From Gemmatimonadaceae bacterium (lineage in GTDB: Bacteria > Latescibacterota > UBA2968 > UBA8231), in the NCBI GenBank assembly GCA_002726335.1, contig PBSR01000275.1:1-64000 (forward strand): DNA of 64,000 nucleotides, in the 5' to 3' direction. Below are positions 44,689-53,897 of this stretch, piece after piece; positions within the stretch are counted from its first letter, which is position 1, and each line of letters begins with the position of its first letter. The translations under genes and the position numbers were made by a program. The notes beneath the pieces were generated by a model. That model was not told the DNA's origin and did not search any database. It worked only from the letters and a program-made list of their open reading frames with translations.

Positions 44689-44817
44689 AGACGGTGGGAA
44701 TGCCCTGGGACGGATTGGAGAAAGGGTTGCACTGTACTCGAAAGCTGTGGTAAGTATAGCCCTGCCCCTGAAGAGGGCGCAAACGAACCGCTAGACTATA
44801 GAGTAAGGAAAACCTGC

Positions 44818-45321
44818 GTGAAACGTCTGCTGATCATGCGGCACGCCAAGTCGGATTGGGCCGATCCGGCCACTGAGGATTTCGACCGGCCACTGAACTG
44901 CCGCGGTCAGACAGACGTCCCGATCCTCGGACAGTTCCTCGCCGGGTTGGCACCACCCGATCTGATTCTGGCCTCCGCCGCCCGCCGCGCCCAGGAAACC
45001 GGGACCCTCCTGCTGGAAGCTCTCGACGGCTCTGCGGAACTCGTTCTGGACGGCCGCCTGTACCTGTCCACGCCGGACACGCTCGCCACCGTGTTGGCCG
45101 CCAGCGCCGGGGACGCCGGCACCGTCGTCGTCATCGCCCACAACCCGGGCGTGGAGCAGTGGTCCTCGGAGTTGAGTGGAGCGTCCATCCACATGCCCCC
45201 GGGGGCCGTCGCCTGCCTCGACTGTGAGGCGGACGGTTGGGCCGACGCGGGTCGTCGACGGGCTGCGCTTCGATGGCTGATCACGCCGAAGCTGCTGAAG
45301 AGGGGTCTGGCTACTTCTTGA
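44818..45321 (+). CDS. sixA: SixA-type phosphohistidine phosphatase
   Basis: 167 residues from a GTG at 44818 with AAGGA nine bases upstream; the open frame extends far upstream but this is only antisense to the YjbQ fusion gene. The phosphoglycerate-mutase-superfamily catalytic site is clear: LLIMRHAKSDW (nucleophile His ~8), ASAARRAQET (second Arg) and VVIAHNPGVE (second His). SixA dephosphorylates phosphohistidine on Hpt domains or the PTS protein NPr; a PtsN-like protein is encoded 8.6 kb away. The 3' end overlaps the convergent epimerase gene by 11 bases. Confidence 0.88.
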   Translation: MKRLLIMRHAKSDWADPATEDFDRPLNCRGQTDVPILGQFLAGLAPPDLILASAARRAQETGTLLLEALDGSAELVLDGRLYLSTPDTLATVLAASAGDAGTVVVIAHNPGVEQWSSELSGASIHMPPGAVACLDCEADGWADAGRRRAALRWLITPKLLKRGLATS

Positions 45322-46279
45322 AGTCTTCGATGATCCGACCGAGGGCATCGTCGAGGTCGACCTTGGGATCGTACCCCACCATCTCGCGGATCTTCTGCAG
45401 ATCGGGCGCACGATAGACGAGATCCTCGTACAGCCCGTTGCGCAGGCGGGTCTGGCTGAAGGGGATGAAGGCGATCTCCGAGTCGGAACTGGTCAGCTTC
45501 TTGATCTTGTGCGCCAGATCCTTGATGCTGCTCTCGAAATTCGAACCGAGGTTGAAAACCTCGCCGAAGGCCTTGTCACTGGAGGCCAGTGCCACCAGGC
45601 CGTCTATGGCGTCGTCGATGTAGGTGAAACAACGGCGTTGCTCACCATCGTCGTACACCGTGATGGGATCGCCGAGCATGGCCTGCTTGATGAACCGCGG
45701 TACGACCATGCCGTACCGCCCCGTCTGTCGCGGGCCGATGACATTGAAGGGGCGTACGATGACGGTGGGCAGGCGCTTCTCCCGCCAGTAGGCCAGAGCC
45801 AGCAACTCGTCGACGGCTTTCGTCGTGGCATAGCTCCAGCGCACGACCGTCGTCGGCCCGAGGATGCGGTCGCTGTCCTCGCGGAAGGGTACGTGCCCGT
45901 TCTTCTTGCCGTAGATCTCCGATGTCGACGCCATGACGACACGCTTCTTGTACTCGTTCGCCAGTTCGAGAACGATCTCGGTGCCGCGGATGTTCGTCGA
46001 CAGTGTCTGCAGCGGGTTTTCGAGGACGTACTCGACGCCCACAGCCGCGGCCAGATGGTAGATCAGGTCGCAGTCGGCGATCATCTCGCGCATGACCCCG
46101 GCGCTCAGAATGTCGTCGACCCGGCAGACGCAGTTGGGATGCTCCGCCAGGTGCTGGATGTTTTCGATGACGCTCGTCGACAGATTGTCGATGATCGCCA
46201 CCTGGTCACCCATGTCGAGATGGCGCGTCGCCAGGTGGGAGCCGATAAACCCGGCTCCCCCGGTAATCATGACCTTCAT
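45311..46279 (-). CDS. NAD-dependent sugar-nucleotide epimerase/dehydratase (SDR family)
   Basis: 322 residues. Extended SDR: ITGGAGFIGSHLATRHL nucleotide-binding glycine motif, STSEIYGKK, the SYATTKAVDE triad (Tyr and Lys), and RPFNVIGPRQ. It resembles UDP-glucose 4-epimerase/UDP-glucuronate decarboxylase-like enzymes acting on NDP-sugars; exact chemistry is not readable. It is the last gene of the eight-gene minus-strand run beginning at 53750 and overlaps sixA at its 3' end. Confidence 0.88.
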   Translation of the reverse strand: MKVMITGGAGFIGSHLATRHLDMGDQVAIIDNLSTSVIENIQHLAEHPNCVCRVDDILSAGVMREMIADCDLIYHLAAAVGVEYVLENPLQTLSTNIRGTEIVLELANEYKKRVVMASTSEIYGKKNGHVPFREDSDRILGPTTVVRWSYATTKAVDELLALAYWREKRLPTVIVRPFNVIGPRQTGRYGMVVPRFIKQAMLGDPITVYDDGEQRRCFTYIDDAIDGLVALASSDKAFGEVFNLGSNFESSIKDLAHKIKKLTSSDSEIAFIPFSQTRLRNGLYEDLVYRAPDLQKIREMVGYDPKVDLDDALGRIIEDFKK

Positions 46280-46294
46280 TCTCTTCCCAGCATG

Positions 46295-46975
46295 CTAAAA
46301 CTCGTTGTCGGTCGTGGTGGAGCCCGATCGGGCTCGTACCAGGTAATCCCGGCTCAACCGAGTAATCTGCACGTCCTCCCATCCCGCCTCCTCCAGCAGT
46401 CTTTCCACCTGGCGACGGTCATAGAAAAACACGGGACATCGCCGCAACCGCAACCGTAGCCAGCGCGTCGGTGTGCGCAGGCGCCAGCGGATGGGGAAGC
46501 TGAAGATGCCAAGTCCTTGTGTCACCTCGCGCATACGTGTCAGCACCGTGCCCGGATCGACGATATAGTCAAAAAAACCGATCCCCAGGCTGATATCGAA
46601 GTGATGCGGCGCACACCATTCAAAGACATCCGCTACTTCGAAGTGACAGTGCCCATCGACGCCGGCCTCTTTTGCCGCCAGGCCCGACATCTCGACCATG
46701 GCCTCTGCCAGATCGATACCCACCACGTCCGCGTTGCGGCGGGCCAATTCAACGCAATAACGGCCGGAGCCACAGCCAGCGTCCAGCACCTGCTTGCCCG
46801 CTACATCACCACACCAGTCGAGGGCGAGGGCGAACCGTTGCTGGATGACACCGCGGAACAGTGCATCCACCCAGCGTTGCAGCCCCACCTTGTCGCTGCG
46901 GTAGATGGCATCGAAGCGGGCGGCTTCGCCGTCGAAGTGTCGGCCGACGGCCTCGGCGATGGCGGGTGCTGACAA
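46295..46975 (-). CDS. class I SAM-dependent methyltransferase
   Basis: 226 residues. SAM motif I is VLDAGCGSGRYCVELARR; motif II VGIDLAEAMVEMSGLA follows. The N-terminus (AEAVGRHFDGEAARFDAIYR) resembles small-molecule methyltransferases associated with glycan or lipid loci. The acceptor is unknown; O-methylation of an exopolysaccharide sugar is a reasonable inference from position. It abuts the deacetylase gene and precedes the epimerase by 15 bases. Confidence 0.8.
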   Translation of the reverse strand: MSAPAIAEAVGRHFDGEAARFDAIYRSDKVGLQRWVDALFRGVIQQRFALALDWCGDVAGKQVLDAGCGSGRYCVELARRNADVVGIDLAEAMVEMSGLAAKEAGVDGHCHFEVADVFEWCAPHHFDISLGIGFFDYIVDPGTVLTRMREVTQGLGIFSFPIRWRLRTPTRWLRLRLRRCPVFFYDRRQVERLLEEAGWEDVQITRLSRDYLVRARSGSTTTDNEF

Positions 46976-47821
46976 TCAGACGACCTTCCCGGACGTGACG
47001 CGCCTGGCGAGCACGTCACCTGCTGGCTCAAAGTCGAACTCTACCAGCAATTTACGCAACCTGCCCTGCGTTGTCGCCAGGTTGTGATAGTGCGTCAGGG
47101 CGACTCGGCGCGGTAGCGGCAGACGGGGGTGTTCGGGGTCAAGCTCCCAGGGGTGCAGATAGAACACGGCTGGTTCCCCCACGGCATGTGCCCGTCTCAG
47201 GCCAAAGCGGGTAAGAGTATACGGAAAGAGGCGGAAATAGGCACCCCCGGCCACCGGCACGTTCCGTCCCGCAACTCTCCAGGTGGAGGGCGGAAGCTCC
47301 AGCAGACCGGGAATCACCTCGTGGGCAAACCGTGGTGCGTCGGGGATACCGTAGCGATAGTTGTGCACCGGGAAGACGCTGGAATCGTACTGGATGCCGC
47401 AGTCGCGCAGCACCTCGTGAGCCCAGGGGGTCCTGCGGGTGATAGAGAAATACGGGGCTCTGTACCCTCTCACGGTGTTGGTGACGAGCCCGGCCAGCAC
47501 CTCGAGGGATCGTTCCAGGTCGGCGCGGAAGTTCTCCTGTCCCAGATCGTAGACGAAATCATGTCCATAGCCATGGGTCGCGATCTCGTGGCCTCGATGC
47601 GCGATTTCGCGCACGAGATCGGGTGCGCCCTCGGCGGCGGCACCCAGCACGAAGAATGTGGCTCTGGTTGCTGCCTCATCCAGCAGGTCGAGAAGCCGCC
47701 CCGTTCCCACCTCGATGCGCGACTCGAAGCGACTCCAGTCAGCACGGTCGATTTCGATGCCGTGATACCAGTCTTCGAAATCCACGGTGAAGGCATCTGT
47801 CCCGGATTCAGCTGTGGTCAT
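46976..47821 (-). CDS. polysaccharide deacetylase (DUF3473/XrtA-locus type)
   Basis: 281 residues from the ATG at 47821, which overlaps the upstream GT stop by four bases; the longer open frame is antisense noise. NodB-type catalysis is visible: FTVDFEDWYHG (catalytic Asp region), RGHEIATHGYGHDFV (metal His), YRAPYFSI and PVAGGAYFRLFPY, with the C-terminal HYHNLATTQGRLRKLL segment typical of the DUF3473 branch, which often accompanies exosortase/EpsH-type polysaccharide loci. No exosortase gene is in this window. It would remove acetyl groups from a hexosamine-containing glycan; with no signal peptide seen it is probably cytoplasmic. Confidence 0.88.
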   Translation of the reverse strand: MTTAESGTDAFTVDFEDWYHGIEIDRADWSRFESRIEVGTGRLLDLLDEAATRATFFVLGAAAEGAPDLVREIAHRGHEIATHGYGHDFVYDLGQENFRADLERSLEVLAGLVTNTVRGYRAPYFSITRRTPWAHEVLRDCGIQYDSSVFPVHNYRYGIPDAPRFAHEVIPGLLELPPSTWRVAGRNVPVAGGAYFRLFPYTLTRFGLRRAHAVGEPAVFYLHPWELDPEHPRLPLPRRVALTHYHNLATTQGRLRKLLVEFDFEPAGDVLARRVTSGKVV

Positions 47822-48921
47822 GCGGGCACACCGGCAACCTGCCTGAGCATGGTCAGCAGTTGATCCTGCTGCACACCTTGCGAGTACATCGCCTCGACAC
47901 GATCGCGACCCGCCGCTCCGAGTCGCTGACGCAGATCGCCATCCTCGATGAGCCGCGCCAGTCCCGCCTCCCAACCGTCCTCGCCCTCCACGAGCAGTCC
48001 ACTCTCCCCTGAGGCGACAATCTCGACGTTGATGCCCACCGGATCGGTGACCACCGGCAGCGATGCCGCCATGTACTGCAGCAGCTTGTATCCGCCCTTG
48101 CCTCGGGTCCAGGGATCGTCCGGCACGGGCATGATGCCGATGTCACAGGCCACCAGATCGGCAGCTTCTCGTTCGAGGTCCCAATCCCGGCACTCCACAT
48201 TCACACCCGGCGCCGACCACTCAGCCCCGATGACGAGGAGCCGCAGACCGGCGAAACGAACGGTGAGTCTCTGCAGGGGCACGCGAATGCGATCGAGGTA
48301 GGCCACCGTCGAACCACTGCCGATCCAACCGAGAAGGACACCTTCTCCGTCAGCGCCTGGACCTTCCCGCAGCTGATCCGATCGGTATCGCTCCGTGTCG
48401 ATGGGTCCGGTGATCGTCAGGACGGGGCAGAAGCGCTGGGCCATCTCTCCCGTGTAGTCATTCTCCACCACGGCATGTTGGGACAGCGCCAGCATCGCCG
48501 GCAGGCCCCTGGTGTTACGGGCCTCCTTCCAGCGGGCCAGCCAGTGGCCGGAGCGGATCTCGGTGGTGAAAATGGCGTCGTCGAAATCGTAGACCACCGG
48601 AGTTGACAGTCGCCGCAGGCACCAGCGCAGCGGCGCCGGGAAGATGACCTTCTGGATGAAGAGCACATCCGCCTGACCTGCTCTGCGAAGCATGCGCGCC
48701 CCGCAGAAAAGGGTACGCCACGCCGCCCGCAGATAGTACAGCATCTTGCGGAATGGACGATTCGAGGCGATCACCTGCGACCCGGCCAGCAGATCGTCCG
48801 TCAGGATCGTGAGGACATCACACTCGACGCCGTGGGAGCGCAGGAAGGGCAGGTAGTTGAAAACGCGTGTGCGGCTGCTGGCCGCACGTGGGCCGTACTG
48901 GGTGACAAAAAGAACGTGCAA
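47818..48921 (-). CDS. glycosyltransferase, GT-B fold (family 4-like)
   Basis: 367 residues. N-terminal LFVTQYGPRAASSRTRVFNYLPFLRSHG and PVVYDFDDAIFT are characteristic of glycosyltransferases of the group that recognises nucleotide sugars with a short N-terminal domain; the C-terminal domain has LLGWIGSGSTVAYLD and GKGGYKLLQYMAASLPVVTDPVG. The donor-domain E residue positions are weaker than in classical GT4. It overlaps the deacetylase start by four bases and follows the DegT gene by 33 bases. Confidence 0.82.
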   Translation of the reverse strand: MHVLFVTQYGPRAASSRTRVFNYLPFLRSHGVECDVLTILTDDLLAGSQVIASNRPFRKMLYYLRAAWRTLFCGARMLRRAGQADVLFIQKVIFPAPLRWCLRRLSTPVVYDFDDAIFTTEIRSGHWLARWKEARNTRGLPAMLALSQHAVVENDYTGEMAQRFCPVLTITGPIDTERYRSDQLREGPGADGEGVLLGWIGSGSTVAYLDRIRVPLQRLTVRFAGLRLLVIGAEWSAPGVNVECRDWDLEREAADLVACDIGIMPVPDDPWTRGKGGYKLLQYMAASLPVVTDPVGINVEIVASGESGLLVEGEDGWEAGLARLIEDGDLRQRLGAAGRDRVEAMYSQGVQQDQLLTMLRQVAGVPA

Positions 48922-48954
48922 GCAACGAACCGGAAGAGCGCCGGGAGCAGGTCG

Positions 48955-50106
48955 CTACCCCGCAACGACCGATTGCCGACTTTCGCCTGCGGCGAAGGCG
49001 CGCACCGCGTCGATGACCCGGTCCTGTTCACCGTCGGTCAGCTCGGGATGCAGGGGGATCGACAGGATACGCTGCCACTCCCGTTCGGCGACGGGCAGAT
49101 GTGTGGTGTACGGTCGGAAGACCCGGAACAGGTGGTTGGGATAGAAATGCACGTTGGAGTCGATGCCGCTGGCATCGAGATGAGCGTAGAGCCCCTCTCG
49201 ATCGTCCAGGCTGACGACGGCATTGTAGCAGGAGCTGACCGTGTCCTGGCGGGCTGACAGCATGCCGATATCGGCGACCTCAGCGAAAGCCGAGCGGTAG
49301 CGGGACATCAACTGCCTGCGACGCTCGTTGCCTTCCTCCAGGCGGTCCATCTGCGCCAGGCCCAACGCCGCCGACAGGTCGTTCATCTCGTACTTCCAGC
49401 CGACCTCCTCCACGTCGTACATCCAGCCGCGCTGCACGTGGTCGACCTTGAAGCGCTCCCATGTGGGCGAGGTGATGCCGCACCAGCGCAGCTTGCGCAC
49501 ACGCTGGGCGATGCTCTCGTCATCGGTGACCAGCATGCCGCCATCACCGGTGGTCATGTTCTTCGTCGCCTGAAAGCTGAAGCAGCCGATGGTGCCCATG
49601 GACCCGAGCATGTGGCCCCGGTAGCTGCCGCCACAGCCGTGAGCCGCGTCCTCGATGACGGACAACCCGTGCTCGGCTGCCAGTGCGAGGATGGGGGCCA
49701 TGTCGCACGCCTGCCCGCCGTAGTGGGTGATCACAACGGCGCGTGTTGTCGGCGTGATCTTCCGGGCCATGTCCTCGACGCTGATGTTGAGCGTGTCCGG
49801 CTCAACATCACAGAATACAGGTCGACCGCCGGCGAGCAGGATGGCCTCGGTGGAGGAAACGAACGTCATGGTGCTTGTCAGGACCTCCTGGCCCTCGACC
49901 TCCGCACACAGAAGTCCCAGATGCAGAGCCGCCGTGGCCGAGTTGAGAGAGACAGCATGACTCGTCCCGATGTACTCGGCGAAGCGCTCCTCGAAGGCGA
50001 TCGTGCGCGGCCCCCGGCCGACCCATCGACTGTCGATGGTGTCGCACAGGGCCTGCTTCTCGGCTTCGCCGAATGTGGGTCGGAACAGCCGGATACGATC
50101 TTCCAC
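48955..50106 (-). CDS. DegT/DnrJ/EryC1/StrS aminotransferase
   Basis: 383 residues. PLP-dependent sugar aminotransferase fold: NSATAALHLGLL, EDAAHGCGGSY, and the Schiff-base lysine at ~182 in FSFQATKNMTTGDGG. The C-terminal YPNHLFRVFRPYT region completes the fold. It converts a keto-NDP-sugar (often 4-keto-6-deoxyhexose) to an aminosugar, which could be acetylated or formylated by enzymes outside the window. It sits in the glycan run between a GT2 and a GT4 gene. Confidence 0.9.
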   Translation of the reverse strand: MEDRIRLFRPTFGEAEKQALCDTIDSRWVGRGPRTIAFEERFAEYIGTSHAVSLNSATAALHLGLLCAEVEGQEVLTSTMTFVSSTEAILLAGGRPVFCDVEPDTLNISVEDMARKITPTTRAVVITHYGGQACDMAPILALAAEHGLSVIEDAAHGCGGSYRGHMLGSMGTIGCFSFQATKNMTTGDGGMLVTDDESIAQRVRKLRWCGITSPTWERFKVDHVQRGWMYDVEEVGWKYEMNDLSAALGLAQMDRLEEGNERRRQLMSRYRSAFAEVADIGMLSARQDTVSSCYNAVVSLDDREGLYAHLDASGIDSNVHFYPNHLFRVFRPYTTHLPVAEREWQRILSIPLHPELTDGEQDRVIDAVRAFAAGESRQSVVAG

Positions 50107-50146
50107 AGATTGCCCCTATTCGTCGCGTTGGTGGCGTCTTGTCATG

Positions 50147-51109
50147 TCAGGGTGCAGCGGCGCCGTCTCGGGGCGCCCAGTAACTGCGATCGGCGAACGT
50201 ACGGCGGAAGATGGCCCGGTAAGCGGCCAACCGATGGCCCGCCTCCTCGCGGCCGCCGGGTCGGATCGTCCACAAGGCCGACCACAACACCGTTCGCAGG
50301 ATCATCTCCACCGCTGTCAACAGCCGCAAGGCGTGCAGGTGGCCGCGGCTGAAGTGCTTCTGGAACAGGTAGTAGAGGCTCTGCTGACTGACGACCAGCA
50401 TGTCCCCCATGCGTTGGCGAATGCTCTGTCCTTCGAGATGCACAACCTGGCAACCGGGGACGTACTCGATCCTCCAGCCGGCAGCCCGCAGGCGCATGCA
50501 CCACTCGAGATCTTCGAAACACATGAAGATCCCGTCGTCCAGGGCTCCAGCTGTCTCCAGTGCCTGGCGTCGAACCATCAGGCAGGCGCCTGTCACCCAG
50601 CCCACGTCACGCGTGTCCCCATGGTTCCAGCGGCCAAATCTAAAAAAAGGGAACACTCTGTGCAATAACAACTTATGGACGATCTCAGGGGTGAGCCCAG
50701 GTTCTCTCCCGCAGGACAGTTCCAGTTGCCCGACCCCGTTGACCAACCTGGGTCCCACGGCGCCCACGTCCCCAGCCTGCGCCAGATGGTCGATGAGATG
50801 GCCCAGAGCCCCCACCGGTACCCGTGTGTCAGAATTCAGCAGTAGCAGGTTGCTCCCACGCGCCTGCGCCATGGCCAGATTGTTGCCGCCGGCAAACCCG
50901 AGATTCCTGTCGCTGCGAACCAGTTCGACGACGGGGAATTCCGCCGCCACCATGTCGGCACTGGCATCAGCCGAATCGTTGTCCACCACGATCACTTGCC
51001 AGCCGTCAGACCGCGGGTCCTCGAACAGCGAGGTCAGGCAGTTGCGGGTGAGTGCCTTCGTGTTCCAGCTGATGATACAGATCGACAGTTCTGTCGGTGG
51101 TGCTGTCAC
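50147..51109 (-). CDS. glycosyltransferase family 2 (rhamnosyltransferase-like)
   Basis: 320 residues. Typical GT-A: SICIISWNTKALTRNCLTSLF, VVDNDSADASADMV, LLLLNSDTRVP (metal-binding S-D), and WVTGACLMVRRQALETAG. The C-terminal YYLFQKHFSRGHLHALRLL helix suggests membrane association. It starts four bases before the stop of the GT39 gene. Sugar donor unknown. Confidence 0.85.
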   Translation of the reverse strand: MTAPPTELSICIISWNTKALTRNCLTSLFEDPRSDGWQVIVVDNDSADASADMVAAEFPVVELVRSDRNLGFAGGNNLAMAQARGSNLLLLNSDTRVPVGALGHLIDHLAQAGDVGAVGPRLVNGVGQLELSCGREPGLTPEIVHKLLLHRVFPFFRFGRWNHGDTRDVGWVTGACLMVRRQALETAGALDDGIFMCFEDLEWCMRLRAAGWRIEYVPGCQVVHLEGQSIRQRMGDMLVVSQQSLYYLFQKHFSRGHLHALRLLTAVEMILRTVLWSALWTIRPGGREEAGHRLAAYRAIFRRTFADRSYWAPRDGAAAP

Positions 51110-52389
51110 TTCAGCCCTCCGGCCCGCAGCAGCCCGACCACGATCCCCCGGGCCGACTCATCGAAGAGGCGCAGCAAGCCGTTGCCTGCCAGCCAGAGGC
51201 CACTCACAACGGCGAAGCGCTGACCGTAACGGCGCCAGCCCTCGACGGCGGCCACAGCGGCGAACACGAGAAAGAACGGCTCCAGGGGCAGACGAAACCG
51301 TGTCGAGCCGTACAGAATCGTGGAAAAAACCGTGATCGAGAGGATGATCACCGCGCTCAGATGGCGAAAGTCCGGCTCCCTGCCACGATACCAGAGTCCT
51401 GCCATCAGGAACGGGACCATGGCTACGAAGGCGGCGTTGTAGTCGGGTCGAAAGACATACCAGAAACGGAGAAACCGCTCTCCCACCAGGCGCAACCAGG
51501 CCCCGGGATGGTCGGCGATCCAGCCGAGTCCCTGATCCATCCACCGACGGTCTCGTTCGAGTTCATCAGGGATTTCGTCGAAGGTCTGCCGCTCGATGCC
51601 CCACCCGTGGGTCTGGCGCCAGGCAGGATCGTCAGCGTTGCTGCGCGCCACGATGAAGCCGCCGTGCGTCGACACCGGAACAAAGGCGCCATAGACCATG
51701 GCATTGCGGACCGTCCAGGGCAGCATCGCCGCCACCAGGCCGACACTCACCCATCCGGCGAAAAGCGACCACCGGCGCCATTGCCCCGGGCCACGCAGGT
51801 CCTCCCAGGCGGCGACAGCGAGAATCGCCGGGACCACCAGCAGACCCACGGGCCGCGTCAGCGCCGCCAGGCCGATGAGCCCCCCGGCCAGTGCCGGCCA
51901 GCACCACCCCGGCCGATGTCTGGCCTCGATGGCGGCTGCCACACCGGCCACCAGCAGCGTCGTGAACAGCACTTCTGACATCACTTCGTTGACGCTGATC
52001 ACGAGTGGTTCATAGAGAGCGATGAACCAGCCGGCAGGCAGTGCCGCTTTGGGTTGCAGGCGTTGCAGCATCAGATAGACAAAAACCACCGTCATGGCGC
52101 CGAGTAACGACTGCAGGGACCTCACGACGGTATGACTGTCCCCTATGGTGGCGTAGATGGCGGCAAGGAACAGCGGATAGAGCGGGGCTCGCCACGCACG
52201 GAGTTCGTGGCCGTACCAGTTATTGCCCGCGACGAACCCTTCGCCGGCGAGCACGTTGTGGGCGATCTCGTCATAGTCGGGCGTATCCTGCGGCGCGACG
52301 TCGATCCCGGCTGCGACGTAGAGCAGGCGCACCATGAGCGCCGCACCGAACAGCCACAGCATCTGACGACGTCTGGGAGTAAGCGTCAC
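51106..52389 (-). CDS. GT39/ArnT-like membrane glycosyltransferase
   Basis: 427 residues from a GTG at 52389, which overlaps the stop of the preceding GT gene (GTGA). About ten membrane helices. The first periplasmic loop has DTPDYDEIAHNVLAGEGF and the following WRAPLYPLFLAAIY, the pattern of polyprenyl-phosphate-sugar dependent PMT/ArnT-type transferases. These act on the outer face of the inner membrane, adding one sugar from a polyprenyl carrier. The acceptor could be lipid A or a polysaccharide unit. Confidence 0.82.
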   Translation of the reverse strand: MTLTPRRRQMLWLFGAALMVRLLYVAAGIDVAPQDTPDYDEIAHNVLAGEGFVAGNNWYGHELRAWRAPLYPLFLAAIYATIGDSHTVVRSLQSLLGAMTVVFVYLMLQRLQPKAALPAGWFIALYEPLVISVNEVMSEVLFTTLLVAGVAAAIEARHRPGWCWPALAGGLIGLAALTRPVGLLVVPAILAVAAWEDLRGPGQWRRWSLFAGWVSVGLVAAMLPWTVRNAMVYGAFVPVSTHGGFIVARSNADDPAWRQTHGWGIERQTFDEIPDELERDRRWMDQGLGWIADHPGAWLRLVGERFLRFWYVFRPDYNAAFVAMVPFLMAGLWYRGREPDFRHLSAVIILSITVFSTILYGSTRFRLPLEPFFLVFAAVAAVEGWRRYGQRFAVVSGLWLAGNGLLRLFDESARGIVVGLLRAGGLK

Positions 52390-53750
52390 TGGGACGTAAC
52401 GTCGTCGAAGCAGGCGGCCAGTTGTCGGGTGAGCTCCCGGCGGTGGTAGGACTGCAGAGAAGCCGTCACTCGCGGCAGCGTGCCCTCCCTGTGTCCAGTC
52501 CACAGATCCCTCAGGGCGTCGTCGATGGCGTCGATGTCGTCGGGAGCAACGCAGAGACCGGCGTGCAGAGCGTTCATCATCTCTTCGATCTCACCTGGAC
52601 CACAAAGGGCCAGCAGTGGCTTTCCCGTGGCCAGGTACTCGTACAGTTTTCCCGGGACGTTGGAGGCGGGCCAGGGCCGGCGATGATCGACGACGAGCAG
52701 GACATCGGCACGCTGCTGATAACCCAGAGCCGTGGCCCGGTCGACGGTACCCACGACACGGGCGACTCCTTCGGCAGCGCTCTGCTCCTCGGGAGACAGT
52801 TCGCCTACCAGAGTCAGCTCCAGTCGCTCCCCCCATACCGGCTCCAGCTCGATCAGCCGACGCAGCGCCGACAGCAGCGGCAACGGCGACCGTTGCGGGT
52901 GACTGTAGGAGAAGCTGCCCGTGTGCACGAGCCGCAGAGGGCCGCTCGTGACCAGCTCTGTCTCTTCGAGCTCTGCCGGTGGGTCTTGCTCGACGTCACG
53001 AGGCCCGATGCGCGTGCCTTCGTCGATGACGAGCCCCTCGGGCAAGGGCGTGCCATCGGCGGGATCGAAACAGTTGGTCACGACACGGACCTTGTGCCCC
53101 TGTTGCGGGTATCGCTGGCGCAGGTCGGCGGCGGTGACCCCTGTCGCCGTGATCACCGCATCCGCCTCGGCGAGTACCGATGCCTCCAACCGGCGCTCAA
53201 ACTCCCGTCGGTAGGGCATCGTCAGCAGGGCGGGATCGAGGGGATCGTAGAGCCAGGCGTCACGAAAGTCCGCCACCCAGGGCAATCCCGTCTGCTCCTT
53301 GAGGAACCGGCCCAGCAGATGTGAGGACGACGGCGGCGACGTCGTATAGATGAGATCCGCAGGCTGCCTGCGAAGCGTCCTCAGGGCAGACCACGCCGCC
53401 CCTGGCAGCCAGGTGACCTGCCCGTCCGGTACGAAGAGCAGCCGACGCAGGGCTCGCAGCCAGCCGGCTTGAGATCCGGTGGTGCGCGTGCGCGAGGCGG
53501 ATGCCGGATGAGCCCGTGCCGCCGGATTCAGCAGTCGCCGATAGAGGCCCACAGGCTCCCAGGCACGAACCACACCCTCAGTCCCATCCCCCCCGAAAGC
53601 ACGCGTGCTCAGGACCCGCGGGGCATAGCCGAACTCGGGCAGATAGCGGACGAATTTCTCGGAGCGCTCCACCCCTGCCGATCGCATCGGTGGAAAGTGG
53701 TAGGCCACGAACAGCACGGAACGCTCGGCGGCGGCAGGCAGGTGGGTCAT
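52386..53750 (-). CDS. glycosyltransferase family 4
   Basis: 454 residues. N-terminal SVLFVAYHFPPMRSAGVERSEKFVRYL, then PADLIYTTSPPSSSHLLG and GLPWVADFRDAWLYDP; C-terminal donor domain with VVTNCFDPADG and LVHTGSFSYS, and the final KLYEYLATGKPLLALCG-type motif. This matches the group of GT4 enzymes common in exopolysaccharide loci. It is the first gene of a continuous minus-strand unit (53750 to 45311, eight genes, gaps of -4 to +40 bases), divergent from the PTS IIA gene by 147 bases. Confidence 0.86.
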   Translation of the reverse strand: MTHLPAAAERSVLFVAYHFPPMRSAGVERSEKFVRYLPEFGYAPRVLSTRAFGGDGTEGVVRAWEPVGLYRRLLNPAARAHPASASRTRTTGSQAGWLRALRRLLFVPDGQVTWLPGAAWSALRTLRRQPADLIYTTSPPSSSHLLGRFLKEQTGLPWVADFRDAWLYDPLDPALLTMPYRREFERRLEASVLAEADAVITATGVTAADLRQRYPQQGHKVRVVTNCFDPADGTPLPEGLVIDEGTRIGPRDVEQDPPAELEETELVTSGPLRLVHTGSFSYSHPQRSPLPLLSALRRLIELEPVWGERLELTLVGELSPEEQSAAEGVARVVGTVDRATALGYQQRADVLLVVDHRRPWPASNVPGKLYEYLATGKPLLALCGPGEIEEMMNALHAGLCVAPDDIDAIDDALRDLWTGHREGTLPRVTASLQSYHRRELTRQLAACFDDVTSQ

Positions 53751-53897
53751 AGCAGATCTCTCAAACTACGGTGGGACGAGGCGAGCCTCAACAATGCGAG
53801 CCCTGGCAGAAACCGGGTAGCCGCGACTAGTCCTTTGCCCTATATTCATGAGACTCCGCCCGAACCGAACCGAACAGACCGAATTCTACCGACTGCC

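Noticed and set aside
47822..47974. N-terminal extension of the deacetylase frame
   Set aside because: It overlaps the upstream glycosyltransferase and has no homology; the coupled ATG at 47821 is preferred.
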